The position numbers were made by a program, and so were the translations under genes. Shown one piece after another: positions 28,408 through 40,333 of a stretch of 64,000 nt of DNA (positions are counted from its first letter, which is position 1; each line of letters starts with the position of its first letter). Under the pieces are notes generated by a model. It was not told where the DNA came from, ran no database searches, and was given only the letters and a program-made list of their open reading frames with translations. Origin of the DNA: Microbacterium aoyamense (GTDB lineage Bacteria > Actinomycetota > Actinomycetes > Actinomycetales > Microbacteriaceae). The stretch is taken from the NCBI RefSeq assembly GCF_023155855.1, contig NZ_JAKNUT010000004.1, positions 310,001 through 374,000 on the forward strand, read 5' to 3'.

Positions 28408-28701
28408 ATGGCCACCGATTACGACGCCCCCCGCAAGACCGAGGACGACAGCGAGTCGATCGAGGCTCTCAAGGAGCGCGTTCCCGACAAGCTCTCGGGT
28501 TCGGTCGACGTCGAGGACGCCGACAACCCTTCGGGATTCGAACTGCCCGGTGCCGACCTCTCCGACCTCGAACTGGATGTCGTCGTGCTTCCGCCTCAGG
28601 AGGACGAGTTCACCTGCATGAGCTGCTTCCTGGTGAAGCACCGCTCGCAGCTCGACCACGAGGAGAAGACCGGCGCCATCTGCATCGAGTGCGCCGCCTG
28701 A
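28408..28701 (+). CDS. DUF4193 domain protein
   Basis: A 97-residue acidic protein with two CxxC pairs near the C-terminus (CMSC and CIEC), suggesting a small metal-binding knuckle. It matches the actinobacterial DUF4193 family, usually found next to dut and DUF3093 genes as here. No membrane segment. Function unknown. It converges with the DUF3093 gene. Confidence 0.93.
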   Translation: MATDYDAPRKTEDDSESIEALKERVPDKLSGSVDVEDADNPSGFELPGADLSDLELDVVVLPPQEDEFTCMSCFLVKHRSQLDHEEKTGAICIECAA

Positions 28702-28707
28702 GTACTT

Positions 28708-29196
28708 CTACCGCTGTTCCTGGACCGCTTCGCGGGCTCGCCGTACGGCAGCCGCGAGGCGGTCCGGCGTTCGGGACGACACCACCCACACGGGGGTCGG
28801 GTCGTCCGGATCGACGACGGGGAAGACCGCTACACCGTCGATGCCCCCGCGGATGACGTGCCACGCGCGGGGATCCAGCTCCGGCCCGCGTGCCGTGCGG
28901 GCGTCGTCGCCCGTCGAGATCACGGGATCTCCCAGCAGATCGACAGGAATGCGGGCACGGCCGGCTCGCAGCATCCCGTCCCGCACCTCGAGGGTCGGCG
29001 AACCGGCCACCAGCAGCGCGACGATGCCCACTCCGACGAGCGCGCCGACGACGAGGGCGAGCGTCGTGTCGATCGGCGAGAACACGAGCGCAGCCATCGG
29101 TCCGCACACGGCGGCCGCGACGAGCACCCACAGCGACGGACTCAGCCGCTCGCGATAGCGGAGGCCGACCGGCGTCTCGACGTGCGTGGATGACAT
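28708..29196 (-). CDS. DUF3093 membrane protein
   Basis: A 162-residue membrane protein with two adjacent hydrophobic helices (about residues 20-61) followed by a soluble domain with PELDPRAWHVIRGGIDGVAV, typical of the actinobacterial DUF3093 family. The ATG at 29196 has GAGGG 8 nt upstream; an ATG two codons earlier is less well placed. It is divergent from dut with an 18-nt gap, so the two promoters must overlap the neighbouring coding regions or be very compact. Confidence 0.9.
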   Translation of the reverse strand: MSSTHVETPVGLRYRERLSPSLWVLVAAAVCGPMAALVFSPIDTTLALVVGALVGVGIVALLVAGSPTLEVRDGMLRAGRARIPVDLLGDPVISTGDDARTARGPELDPRAWHVIRGGIDGVAVFPVVDPDDPTPVWVVSSRTPDRLAAAVRRAREAVQEQR

Positions 29197-29214
29197 CTGC
29201 ATTACCCTCGATGC

Positions 29215-29667
29215 GTGACCGAAACCGTGGACGTCCTCATTATCGCTCCCGAGGTCCCCTCCTACGCACAACCCGGCGATGCCGGCGCCGACCTCGTCTC
29301 GACCGAGAGCCTGCGGCTCGAGCCCGGCGCACGTGCACTCGTGGGCACGGGGGTGCGCATCGCGCTGCCCGACGGCTACGCGGCGTTCGTGGTGCCGCGC
29401 AGCGGTCTCGCCGCCCGACACGGGATCTCGATCGTGAACTCGCCGGGGACGGTGGATGCCGGTTACCGCGGTGAGATCAAGGTCTCGCTGATCAACACCG
29501 ACACCGAGCACGCGTACGATGTCGCGGTCGGCGATCGCATCGCCCAGCTCATCGTGATGCCCGTCGCGAGAGCGAATTTCATTCCGGTCGAGACGTTGCC
29601 CGAGAGCCTTCGCGGCGAAGGCGGATTCGGCTCGACCGGCTACACGAAGGACGGAATCGTCGCATGA
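29215..29667 (+). CDS. dut: dUTP diphosphatase
   Basis: A 150-residue trimeric dUTPase that converts dUTP to dUMP and pyrophosphate. All five family motifs are visible in order: AGDAGADL, VPRSGLAARHGI, GTVDAGYRGEIKV, GDRIAQLIV and the flexible C-terminal RGEGGFGSTG. GTG start. It overlaps the DUF3710 gene by 4 nt and leads an apparent three-gene operon. Confidence 0.97.
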   Translation: MTETVDVLIIAPEVPSYAQPGDAGADLVSTESLRLEPGARALVGTGVRIALPDGYAAFVVPRSGLAARHGISIVNSPGTVDAGYRGEIKVSLINTDTEHAYDVAVGDRIAQLIVMPVARANFIPVETLPESLRGEGGFGSTGYTKDGIVA

Positions 29668-30269
29668 CGGATGCCACTCCCACCCCCGCTGCCGGCGTAG
29701 AGAAGTCGGCGCTCGAGGACCGCGCGACGGCTGGTCCGTTCGACGAGTCCGAAGCCAACCCCGTTCGCCCGTACATCGACCTCGGCGGCATCAAGATCCT
29801 TCCGCGCGAGGGACTGAACCTGCGTCTCGAGGTCGAGGAGCAGACCAAGCGCATCGTCGCTGTGGGCCTGGACTACGCCGACTCCACCCTGCAGGTGCAG
29901 CCGTTCGCCGCGCCCCGGACGACCGGCCTGTGGGATGAGACCCGCGAGCAGATCAAGCAGCAGGTGCGCCAGCAGGGCGGCCGCGTCGAGGAGCGGCAGG
30001 GTCCGCTCGGCCCCGAGCTTCTCGCCGAGGTCCCCGTCGTGGCAGGTCCCGGCGGCACCGCCGGCAAGCGCCTCGCGCGCTTCGTCGGCGTCGACGGACC
30101 GCGCTGGTTCCTGCGAGGCGTCATCGGGGGTGCTGCGACGGCGGACGTGGATGCCGCGGCGAAGGTCGAGGACCTCTTCCGCTCGATCGTCGTCGTGCGC
30201 GGCGGAACCCCTATGCCCCCGCGCGATCTCATCCCCCTGAAGATGCCCGCGACACCGGGCACAGCGTGA
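29664..30269 (+). CDS. DUF3710 protein
   Basis: A 201-residue soluble protein of the actinobacterial DUF3710 family. Recognisable segments are PYIDLGGIKILPREGLNLRL, VQPFAAPRTTGLWDE and GPRWFLRGVIGG. It lies between dut and the DUF3159 gene with 4-nt overlaps at both ends, a conserved order in Actinobacteria. Function unknown. Confidence 0.93.
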   Translation: MTDATPTPAAGVEKSALEDRATAGPFDESEANPVRPYIDLGGIKILPREGLNLRLEVEEQTKRIVAVGLDYADSTLQVQPFAAPRTTGLWDETREQIKQQVRQQGGRVEERQGPLGPELLAEVPVVAGPGGTAGKRLARFVGVDGPRWFLRGVIGGAATADVDAAAKVEDLFRSIVVVRGGTPMPPRDLIPLKMPATPGTA

Positions 30270-31027
30270 GCGATCGCCCGGATCTGACGCCGCCCGAACC
30301 GGAGCAGCCGTCGGCCTCCGACGTCCTCGGAGCCGCGCTCGGCGGTGCCGCGCGGCGAGCGGGGCTCGATCCCGCGGACGGCAAGAGCACGGGCCGCGTC
30401 GTGTGGGCGGCGATCGGGGGAGTCCGCGGCATCCTCGAGTCCGTCCTTCCGGGACTCGTGTTCGTCGTCGCCTGGACGCTCACGTACGACCCCGCGACGA
30501 AGGACGCGAACCTGCCGTTGAGCCTCGGGCTGTCGGTCGGTCTCGCCGTCGTCTTCACGGCCGTGCGGCTCATCCAGCGCCAGTCCGCGGCCGCCGCGAT
30601 CGGCGGTCTGGTCGCGACGGGTGTCGCGGCCGCGCTGTCGCTCCTCACCGGTCGCGGCGAGGACAACTTCATCCCGGGATTCATCACGAACATCGCGTAC
30701 GGCTCGGCACTGCTCATCTCCGCCGTGATCGGCTGGTCGCTCATCGGCCTGGCCGTGGGCTTCCTCATGGGCGAGGGCACGGCGTGGCGGCGCGACAAGC
30801 GCAAGCGTCGCGTCTTCTTCTGGCTCGCGATCGTCTGGGCGGGTCTGTTCGCGGCGCGCCTCATCGTGCAGGTGCCGCTCTACTTCGCGGGCGACGTGAC
30901 GGCCCTCGGCACGCTGAAGCTCATCATGGGGCTTCCGCTGTTCGCGCCCCTCATCGCCGTCACGTGGCTCGTCGTGCGAGCGCTCTACCCCCGTGCGGCG
31001 AAGCCGTCGGAGGCAGCGTCGGAGTGA
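30266..31027 (+). CDS. DUF3159 integral membrane protein
   Basis: A 253-residue protein with five to six hydrophobic helices (about residues 60-77, 90-108, 113-130, 147-170, 190-207 and 218-236) and a conserved GGVRGILESVLPGLVFV N-terminal helix region, matching the DUF3159 family. It overlaps DUF3710 by 4 nt and ends the dut operon. Function unknown. Confidence 0.92.
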   Translation: MSDRPDLTPPEPEQPSASDVLGAALGGAARRAGLDPADGKSTGRVVWAAIGGVRGILESVLPGLVFVVAWTLTYDPATKDANLPLSLGLSVGLAVVFTAVRLIQRQSAAAAIGGLVATGVAAALSLLTGRGEDNFIPGFITNIAYGSALLISAVIGWSLIGLAVGFLMGEGTAWRRDKRKRRVFFWLAIVWAGLFAARLIVQVPLYFAGDVTALGTLKLIMGLPLFAPLIAVTWLVVRALYPRAAKPSEAASE

Positions 31028-31029
31028 TA

Positions 31030-31057
31030 CGATTTATCTTGACATCAAGATAAATCG
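31030..31057 (+). promoter_or_regulatory. Perfect 28-bp palindromic operator upstream of acn
   Basis: Two 13-nt arms (CGATTTATCTTGA and its exact complement) flank a CA centre. A TTGACA -35-like hexamer at 31039-31044 is embedded in it. The core TATCTTGACATCAAGATA is the kind of site bound by MarR-family regulators; TamR-type regulators control aconitase in Streptomyces. It lies 110-137 nt before the acn start. The cognate regulator is not in this window. Confidence 0.72.
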
Positions 31058-31071
31058 CGCCGCATCGGTGG

Positions 31072-31090
31072 TTAGGTGAACCTCACTAGC
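31072..31090 (+). promoter_or_regulatory. Weak iron-box-like site in the acn leader
   Basis: TTAGGTGAACCT resembles the first part of the DtxR/IdeR iron box; about 11 of 19 positions fit the consensus by eye. Aconitase is an iron-sulfur enzyme and iron control is common in the phylum. The match is too weak to rely on, and the TTAGGT may simply be a -10 element. Confidence 0.25.
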
Positions 31091-31166
31091 CATGCCGCCG
31101 ATGCAGGGGAAAGATGGGGAATGCGCGCCAGTGCGCTGCGCTCCGCCGCCGACGAAGGAGACACAC

Positions 31167-34001
<2,835 letters not shown>

Positions 34002-34009
34002 GCATCCAT

Positions 34010-34044
34010 CGTCGAGGGGTCCGGGGCATCCGGGCCCCTCGACG
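34010..34044 (+). terminator. Terminator after acn
   Basis: A strong GC-rich hairpin with arms CGTCGAGGGG and CCCCTCGACG and an inner CCGG/CCGG stem lies 9 nt after the acn stop. There is no long T-run, as is usual in high-G+C Actinobacteria. Confidence 0.75.
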
Positions 34045-34073
34045 TGTGTCCGGCTCCCACGCACACCCCGCGG

Positions 34074-34079
34074 TTAGGA
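34074..34079 (+). promoter_or_regulatory. -10 element for a probable leaderless dxs transcript
   Basis: TAGGAT ends 7 nt before the dxs ATG at 34087, the spacing expected when transcription starts at the A of the start codon. No ribosome site is visible before this ATG. Confidence 0.5.
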
Positions 34080-34086
34080 TGAACCC

Positions 34087-36027
34087 ATGTCGCTGCTTCC
34101 CTCGATTCGCGAGCCGCGCGACCTCGATGCCCTGTCGGCCGAAGAGCTCGTGCAGCTCGCCGGCGAGATCCGCGACTTCCTCATCGAGAACGTCGCGCGC
34201 ACCGGCGGTCACCTCGGCCCGAACCTGGGCGTCGTCGAGCTGACGATCGCGATCCACCGCGTCTTCGACTCCCCGAACGACCCCGTCATCTTCGACACCG
34301 GACACCAGTCCTACGTGCACAAGCTTCTGACCGGTCGTCAGGACTTCTCGCAGCTCCGTGCGCGCGGCGGCCTCGCCGGCTACCCGCAGCGCTCCGAGAG
34401 CGCGCACGACGTCGTGGAGTCGTCGCACGCCTCCAGCTCGCTCAGCTGGGCCGACGGCGTCTCGCGGGCTCTGACGCGCACGGGCCGCAAGGACCGCCAT
34501 GTCGTGGCCGTCGTCGGCGACGGTGCGCTCACGGGCGGCATGACGTGGGAGGCGCTCAACAATATCTCCGACGACAACGACCGCAACCTCGTCATCGTCG
34601 TCAACGACAACGGGCGCTCGTACGCGCCGACGATCGGCGGGATGGCGCGCTATCTCAACCGCGTGCGCACCGCGGACGCGTACCGCAACCTCCACGAGGG
34701 CTCCGACAGCCTCTTCCGCAAGCTCGGGCCGGCGGCGCGCGCCGTCTACCGAGGGGTTCGCGGCGGCACGCACGGGTTCCTGTCGCGATTCACGAACAAC
34801 ACCGAGCTGTACTCGAACCTCGACATCAAGTACCTCGGCCCCGTCGACGGCCACGACCTGCCCGCGCTCCTCGAGACGCTCGAGCTCGCGAAGGAGTACG
34901 GTGCCCCGGTCATCGTGCACGCGATCACCGAGAAGGGTCGCGGCTACCAGCCGGCGCTCGACGACGAGGCCGACCAGTTCCACGCCGTCGGCAAGATCGA
35001 CCCGGTCTCGGGCGAGGCGCTCGGCAGCGGCAGCGGGGTCCCTGCGTGGACCGACGTGTTCGCCGAAGAGCTCGTGCGGGTCGGCGAAGCGCGCGACGAT
35101 GTCATCGCGATGACCGCCGCGATGCTGCGCCCGACGGGCCTGCTGTCGTTCGCGCAGCGGTTCCCCGACCGCGTGTACGACGTCGGCATCGCCGAGCAGC
35201 ACGCCGTCGCCTCCGCCGCCGGGCTCGCCTTCGGCGGCCTGCATCCGGTTCTCGCGATCTATGCGACGTTCATGAACCGCGCGTTCGACCAGGTGCTCAT
35301 GGATGTCGCGCTCCACCACGCGGGCGTGACCTTCGTGCTCGACCGCGCGGGGATCACGGGCCCTGACGGCCCGAGTCATCACGGCATCTGGGATCTCGCG
35401 ATGCTGCAGATCGTGCCGCACATCCGCATCGCGGTGCCCCGAGATGCCGAGCGGCTGCGCGAGGAACTGCGTGAAGCGGTCGCGGTCTCGGACGCGCCGA
35501 CCGTCATCCGGTTCCCCAAGGGCAGTGTGAGCGCGGACCTCCCCGCGGTCGAGCGGCTGGCGGACGGCGTGGACGTCCTCGTGCGCTCCGAGGCCGAGGA
35601 TGTGCTCATCGTGGGCATCGGACCCATGGCGCACATCGCCGTGGACGTCGCGGGCAGGCTGCGCGCGCAGGGAATCGGAGCCACTGTCGTCGATCCCCGC
35701 TGGGCGATCCCCGTGCAGCCGTCGATCGTCGAGCTCGCGGCATCCCATCGCCTCGTCATCACGATCGAAGACGGTATCCGCGTCGGCGGCGTCGGCACGC
35801 GCGTGCGGCAGGTGCTGCGCGAAGCGGGCGTCGACACCGCGGTGGACGAGCTGGGCGTGCCCGACGAGTTCATCGACCACGCGAGCCGCGAGGAGATCCT
35901 GGAGGATGCCGGGCTCACGCCGGCGAAGATCGCACAGGACGTCGTCTCTCAGGTGCTCGGCACTCGGATTCCCGTCGCGCGGCCCGCGACGACCGAGCTG
36001 CCGATCATCGACCGCGCGCGGCGCTGA
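34087..36027 (+). CDS. dxs: 1-deoxy-D-xylulose-5-phosphate synthase
   Basis: A 646-residue TPP enzyme that joins pyruvate and glyceraldehyde 3-phosphate in the first step of the MEP isoprenoid pathway. The thiamine motif GDGALTGGMTWEALNN is near residue 140, the transketolase-like pyrimidine domain carries IAEQHAVASAAGLA, and the N-terminal TGGHLGPNLGVVELT and GHQSYVHKLLTGR are typical. It converges with the SPFH gene, 1 nt between stops. Confidence 0.97.
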   Translation: MSLLPSIREPRDLDALSAEELVQLAGEIRDFLIENVARTGGHLGPNLGVVELTIAIHRVFDSPNDPVIFDTGHQSYVHKLLTGRQDFSQLRARGGLAGYPQRSESAHDVVESSHASSSLSWADGVSRALTRTGRKDRHVVAVVGDGALTGGMTWEALNNISDDNDRNLVIVVNDNGRSYAPTIGGMARYLNRVRTADAYRNLHEGSDSLFRKLGPAARAVYRGVRGGTHGFLSRFTNNTELYSNLDIKYLGPVDGHDLPALLETLELAKEYGAPVIVHAITEKGRGYQPALDDEADQFHAVGKIDPVSGEALGSGSGVPAWTDVFAEELVRVGEARDDVIAMTAAMLRPTGLLSFAQRFPDRVYDVGIAEQHAVASAAGLAFGGLHPVLAIYATFMNRAFDQVLMDVALHHAGVTFVLDRAGITGPDGPSHHGIWDLAMLQIVPHIRIAVPRDAERLREELREAVAVSDAPTVIRFPKGSVSADLPAVERLADGVDVLVRSEAEDVLIVGIGPMAHIAVDVAGRLRAQGIGATVVDPRWAIPVQPSIVELAASHRLVITIEDGIRVGGVGTRVRQVLREAGVDTAVDELGVPDEFIDHASREEILEDAGLTPAKIAQDVVSQVLGTRIPVARPATTELPIIDRARR

Positions 36028-36028
36028 A

Positions 36029-36748
36029 TCAGCCGACCGAGGTGAGTCGGCTGGCGAAGACGGTGGGGATCGTCGGATCCCAGTCATCCGGCGTCGTGCC
36101 CGTCGTGCCGCCGGGCGTGATCGCCTGCGAGAGCAGGTAGCCGTCGGTGAGGGCGTCGCCGGTCACCATGACGCTCAACAGCTCGATGCCGCAATCGCGC
36201 TGCACCTGATCGGCGCACGCGCCGACGATACGAGCCGACAGCTCCGCGTTCGTCGGCAGTGTGCCGCCTTCGAGCCCGTGGACGAGATCTCGCAGGGCCG
36301 CGCCGACGATGTTGCCCGAGCGCTCCTTGGGGTTGACGACGTCGAGTTCGAGGACGCGCAGGTCGTGGCCTGAGACGATCGGCCGCCAGTCGTAGGACGC
36401 ATGCACGAAGTGCTGGTGACCGCCGTCGCCCGTGAGACTGCGCGCGGGCAGGTCGGTCGACCGAGCCCGCACGTCGACCATGCGGTACCAGTTGAAGATC
36501 GGGAACGCCGCGTGCGTTCCGGGGCGCAGGACGACCACTTCGCCGCGGTCGTCGGCCGAGCCCTTCACCTTGCGGATGATCGGCTTGCCGTTGCGCGTGC
36601 GGATCGCCGCCGACCCCTCGTCGACCGTCACGAGGAAGAGCTTCATGAGCGCCGGGATCACGACGAGCAGCGTCAGAGCCGCTCCGCTCGTCTTGACCAG
36701 CACGCTGAGCGCGTTGCCGCTGAACAGGCCCGAGATCATGTCGAACAT
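36029..36748 (-). CDS. Short SPFH/band-7-like membrane protein
   Basis: A 239-residue protein with one N-terminal membrane helix (about residues 15-37, GAALTLLVVIPALMKLFLV) followed by a band-7/SPFH-like domain (EGSAAIRTRNGKPII, then PGTHAAFPIFNWYRMVDVRAR and LRDLVHGLEGG). It is shorter than flotillins and lacks their long C-terminal coiled coil. The ATG giving MFDMISG is the likely start; the ribosome site is weak. A role in membrane organisation is inferred only. Confidence 0.8.
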   Translation of the reverse strand: MFDMISGLFSGNALSVLVKTSGAALTLLVVIPALMKLFLVTVDEGSAAIRTRNGKPIIRKVKGSADDRGEVVVLRPGTHAAFPIFNWYRMVDVRARSTDLPARSLTGDGGHQHFVHASYDWRPIVSGHDLRVLELDVVNPKERSGNIVGAALRDLVHGLEGGTLPTNAELSARIVGACADQVQRDCGIELLSVMVTGDALTDGYLLSQAITPGGTTGTTPDDWDPTIPTVFASRLTSVG

Positions 36749-36853
36749 GGTGACAGGATGCCTCGCCCGCGCGAGCATGGAACGCAGAACGGCGCGCGCG
36801 GAACAAGAGTTCACCGACCGTTCGCCGTCACGGGGCCGGAAGGTGAACGAACG

Positions 36854-36887
36854 ACGACGGCCCCGAGCCGGAACTCGGGGCCGTCGT
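36854..36887. terminator. Terminator downstream of the fatty-acid oxidation operon
   Basis: Perfect 14-bp arms (ACGACGGCCCCGAG and its complement) with a 6-nt loop, 12 nt beyond the minus-strand stop at 36900. In the minus direction it is followed by a T-containing stretch. Confidence 0.82.
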
Positions 36888-36899
36888 CTTGCCGTTGCG

Positions 36900-39059
36900 T
36901 CAGGAGGCGATGCCCTTGATCACGGGGTGGTGGAACGTATCGCCGAACACGCGCTCGGACGCGCCTTCGCGATCGAGGTACGGCGAGGCGCCGCCGTCGA
37001 TGAACGGCCAGCCCGCCCCGAGGATGAGGCACAGGTCGATGTCTTCGACCTCGGGCACGACGCCCTCATCGAGCATGAGCTTGATCTCCTGCGCGAGGCC
37101 GTCCTGCACGCGCTGCAGGATCTCGGCCTCGGACGCAGGGGTCTTGCCGACTGCGCCGTGGAGCACCTTCTCGGCGGCCTTGGTCCAACCGGTCACACGG
37201 CCCGACTTGTCCTTCTCGACGACCTCCGGCAGCTCGGCGAGCTGGTGGAAGTTCTCGTTCGCGTAGAACCGGTCGGGGAACGCGTGCGCCATCGTGTCCT
37301 GCACGTGGGCGGCGACCTTCCAGCCCACGAGGTCGATGAGCGCGAACGGCGTCATCGGCAGACCGACGGGGGCGAAAGCCTTCTCGACCGTCAGCAGGGG
37401 CGTGCCCTCGTACACGGCTCGCGCCGCCTCGCCCATGACCTTCGCGAGCAGCCGGTTGACGACGAAGCCCGGGGCATCCGCCGTCAGAACGGCGTTCTTG
37501 CCCAGGCCCTTCGCGACGACGAACGCCGTCGACAGTGCGGCGTCCGACGTCTGCGGCGTCTTGACGATCTCGATGAGCGGCATGACGGCGACCGGGTTGA
37601 AGAAGTGGAATCCGACGAGGCGCTCGGGGTGCTCGAGCTTCTCGCCGATCTCTTCGACCGAGAGCGACGACGTGTTGGTCGCGAGGATCGCGTCCTCGGC
37701 GATGATCTTCTCGATCTCGCCGAACACCGTCTGCTTGACCCCTACCTCTTCGAAGACGGCCTCGATGACGAAGTCGCAGTCGGCGTAGAGGCTCTTGTCG
37801 GTCGTACCGGTGACGAGCGCGCGGAGCTTGTTGGCGGAGTCGCCGTCGAGGCGACCCTTCGCCTCGAGCTTGCCGATCTCGTCGTGGATGTAGGCGACGC
37901 CCTTGTCGACGCGCGCCTGATCCAGGTCGGTGATGAGCACGGGCACCTGCAGCTTGCGCACGAACAGGAGTGCGAACTGGCTCGCCATGAGGCCGGCGCC
38001 GATGATGCCGACCTTCGTGACCTTCTTGGCGAGCTCGCGGTCGGGGGCGCCGACGGGTCGCTTGGCGCGCTTCTGGACGAGGTCGAAGGCGTACATGGAT
38101 GCCGCGAACTGATCGCCCGTGACGAGCTCGGCAAGAGCGTCGTCCTCGCGTGCGAACCCTTCGGCCTTCGTGCCGCTCTTGGCCTTGTCGAGGAGCTCGA
38201 GCGCCGCGTACGGCGACTTCGGGACGGTGCCGATGCGCGACTCGAGCATGCCGCGGGCCATCTTGATCGCGATGGGCCACTTGGTCAGTCGCTCGATCTT
38301 GCCCGGCTCGTTCTTGCGCTCGACCTTGACCTTGCCCGTCAGGACCGCGTCGGCCCACGCGAGCGAGTTCTCGAGGTAGTTCGCCGCCGGGAAGATCGCA
38401 TCGACGATCCCGTAGTCGAACGCCTGCTGCGGCTTGAGCATGCGGTTCTGCTTGAGCGGGTTCGAGATGACCACCTCGAGCGCGTTCTCGATGCCGATGA
38501 GGTTCGGCAGCAGATACGCGCCGCCCCAGCCGGGGATGATGCCGAGGAAGACCTCGGGCAGCGCGATCGCGGCAGCCGAGGCATCCACCGTCCGGTACGT
38601 CGAGTTCAGGGCGATCTCGAGTCCGCCGCCGAGCGCGAGCCCGTTGACGAACGCGAACGTCGGCACCCCGAGGTCTTCGAGCTTGCCGAACACCTTGTGG
38701 CCGAGTTGCGCGATGAGCTTGGCGTTGGCCTTGGACCCGACCTTCGAGATGTCCGACAGGTCGGCGCCGGCCGCCAGGATGTACTGCTTGCCGGTGATGC
38801 CGACGGCCTGGATCTCGCCCGCCGCCGCACGTGCCTTGAGCGCGTCCAGGGTCTCGCCGAGCTGCGTCATCGTCGCGGGGCCCAGCGTGTTCGGCCGGTT
38901 GTGGTCGCGTCCGTTGTCGAGCGTCACGAGGGCGAGCACCTTGCCGGAGGCGAGACGGATGTCGCGCACCGTCGACTTCGTGATCACCTCACCATCGGTG
39001 AGAGCCTGAATGGGGGAGAAGTCGACGTCTGCGTACTGTTCGGAAACCGACTTCGCCAT
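36900..39059 (-). CDS. fadJ: Fatty-acid oxidation complex alpha subunit (enoyl-CoA hydratase / 3-hydroxyacyl-CoA dehydrogenase)
   Basis: A 719-residue fusion enzyme of beta-oxidation. The N-terminal crotonase domain (about residues 1-290) shows NGLALGGGLEIALN and PEVFLGIIPGWGGAYLLP with the catalytic-loop residues. The NAD domain begins at VGIIGAGLMASQFA and contains DADFVIEAVFE-like and HFFNPVAVMPLIE segments, followed by two C-terminal dehydrogenase domains. It starts 1 nt inside the thiolase stop (TGATG), showing coupling. The FadJ versus FadB label is by general resemblance. Confidence 0.94.
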   Translation of the reverse strand: MAKSVSEQYADVDFSPIQALTDGEVITKSTVRDIRLASGKVLALVTLDNGRDHNRPNTLGPATMTQLGETLDALKARAAAGEIQAVGITGKQYILAAGADLSDISKVGSKANAKLIAQLGHKVFGKLEDLGVPTFAFVNGLALGGGLEIALNSTYRTVDASAAAIALPEVFLGIIPGWGGAYLLPNLIGIENALEVVISNPLKQNRMLKPQQAFDYGIVDAIFPAANYLENSLAWADAVLTGKVKVERKNEPGKIERLTKWPIAIKMARGMLESRIGTVPKSPYAALELLDKAKSGTKAEGFAREDDALAELVTGDQFAASMYAFDLVQKRAKRPVGAPDRELAKKVTKVGIIGAGLMASQFALLFVRKLQVPVLITDLDQARVDKGVAYIHDEIGKLEAKGRLDGDSANKLRALVTGTTDKSLYADCDFVIEAVFEEVGVKQTVFGEIEKIIAEDAILATNTSSLSVEEIGEKLEHPERLVGFHFFNPVAVMPLIEIVKTPQTSDAALSTAFVVAKGLGKNAVLTADAPGFVVNRLLAKVMGEAARAVYEGTPLLTVEKAFAPVGLPMTPFALIDLVGWKVAAHVQDTMAHAFPDRFYANENFHQLAELPEVVEKDKSGRVTGWTKAAEKVLHGAVGKTPASEAEILQRVQDGLAQEIKLMLDEGVVPEVEDIDLCLILGAGWPFIDGGASPYLDREGASERVFGDTFHHPVIKGIAS

Positions 39060-40261
39060 CACTTCTTCTTTCCGTTGTAGTGCGGGTTCTCCCAGATGAC
39101 GGAGCCGCCCTGACCGAGGCCGACGCACATCGCGGTGAGGCCGTAGCGGACGTCGGGGCGCTCGGCGAACTGGGCCGCGAGCTGGATCATGAGTCGCACG
39201 CCGGATGCGGCGAGCGGGTGACCGAGCGCGATCGCGCCGCCCCACTGATTCACGCGGGGGTCGTCGTCGGCGATGCCGAAGTGGTCGAGAAGCGAGATCA
39301 CCTGGATCGCGAAGGCCTCGTTGAGCTCGAAGAGCCCGATGTCGGCGATCGTGAGTCCGGCCTTCTTCAGCGCCTTCTCGGTCGAGGGGATCGGACCGAT
39401 GCCCATGATCTCGGGCTGCACGCCGGCGAAGGCGAACGAGACGAGCTTCATCTTCGGGGCGAGCCCGAACTCCTTGACGGCACCGCCGCCGGCGAGGATC
39501 GACATCGTCGCGCCGTCGGTGAGGGGAGATGACGTGCCGGCGGTCACCCGACCGTGCGGGCGGAACGGCGTCTTGAGGGCCGCGAGGTCCTCCATCGTCG
39601 TCTGCGGGCGGCGGCCTTCGTCCTCGGTCGCAAGGCCCCAGGCGCCGTCGGCGTCCTTGACGGCGACCGAGACGAGGTCGGGCTGGATCTTGCCCGCGTC
39701 GTAGGCAGCCTGCGCCTTGTGCTGCGACAGCATGCCGAAACGGTCCGAGCGCTCCTTCGTGAGGTGCGGGAAGCGGTCGAAGATGCGCTCAGCCGTCACG
39801 CCCATGTTGAGGGCGCCGGGGTCGACCATGCGCTCCGCGACGAAGCGCGGGTTGGGGTCGGTGTTCGCACCGATGGGGTGGTGCCCCATGTGCTCGACGC
39901 CGCCGGCCAGGGCGATGTCGTACATGCCGACGCCGATCGAGCCCGCCATGGTCGTGACGCTCGTCATCGCCCCCGCGCACATGCGGTCGATCGCGAAGCC
40001 CGGGACCGTCTGCGGAAGACCCGCGAGGATCGCGACCGAACGGCCGAGGGTGAGCCCCTGGTCGCCCGTCTGGCTCGTCGCGGCGATCGCGACGTCGTCG
40101 ATGCGGTCCGCGGGAACGTCGGGATTGCGCTCCATGAGTCCGATGGTCGCCTTGACGGCGAGGTCATCGGAGCGGGTGTTGAAATACATGCCCTTTTCGC
40201 CGGCGCGACCGAAAGGGGTGCGCATGCCGTCGACGAAGAAGACGTCCGAAAGCTCGGCCAC
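39059..40261 (-). CDS. fadA: Acetyl-CoA C-acyltransferase (thiolase)
   Basis: A 400-residue thiolase that cleaves 3-ketoacyl-CoA in the last step of beta-oxidation. The nucleophilic cysteine is in DRMCAGAMTSV, the catalytic His in GHPLAASG, and the second Cys in AMCVGLGQGG. GTG start with GGAGG 5 nt upstream. First gene of a two-gene operon with the alpha subunit. Confidence 0.96.
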   Translation of the reverse strand: MAELSDVFFVDGMRTPFGRAGEKGMYFNTRSDDLAVKATIGLMERNPDVPADRIDDVAIAATSQTGDQGLTLGRSVAILAGLPQTVPGFAIDRMCAGAMTSVTTMAGSIGVGMYDIALAGGVEHMGHHPIGANTDPNPRFVAERMVDPGALNMGVTAERIFDRFPHLTKERSDRFGMLSQHKAQAAYDAGKIQPDLVSVAVKDADGAWGLATEDEGRRPQTTMEDLAALKTPFRPHGRVTAGTSSPLTDGATMSILAGGGAVKEFGLAPKMKLVSFAFAGVQPEIMGIGPIPSTEKALKKAGLTIADIGLFELNEAFAIQVISLLDHFGIADDDPRVNQWGGAIALGHPLAASGVRLMIQLAAQFAERPDVRYGLTAMCVGLGQGGSVIWENPHYNGKKK

Positions 40262-40333
40262 TCTGCCTCCATTGTTTGGTATTCATCCAGACTATGGACG
40301 CCACGCGGGGGCGAGAAAGCGGGTGGCGGAAAC

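Noticed and set aside
31072..31090. DtxR/IdeR iron box as a firm call
   Set aside because: Only about 11 of 19 positions agree and the second half is poor; kept as a low-confidence site only.
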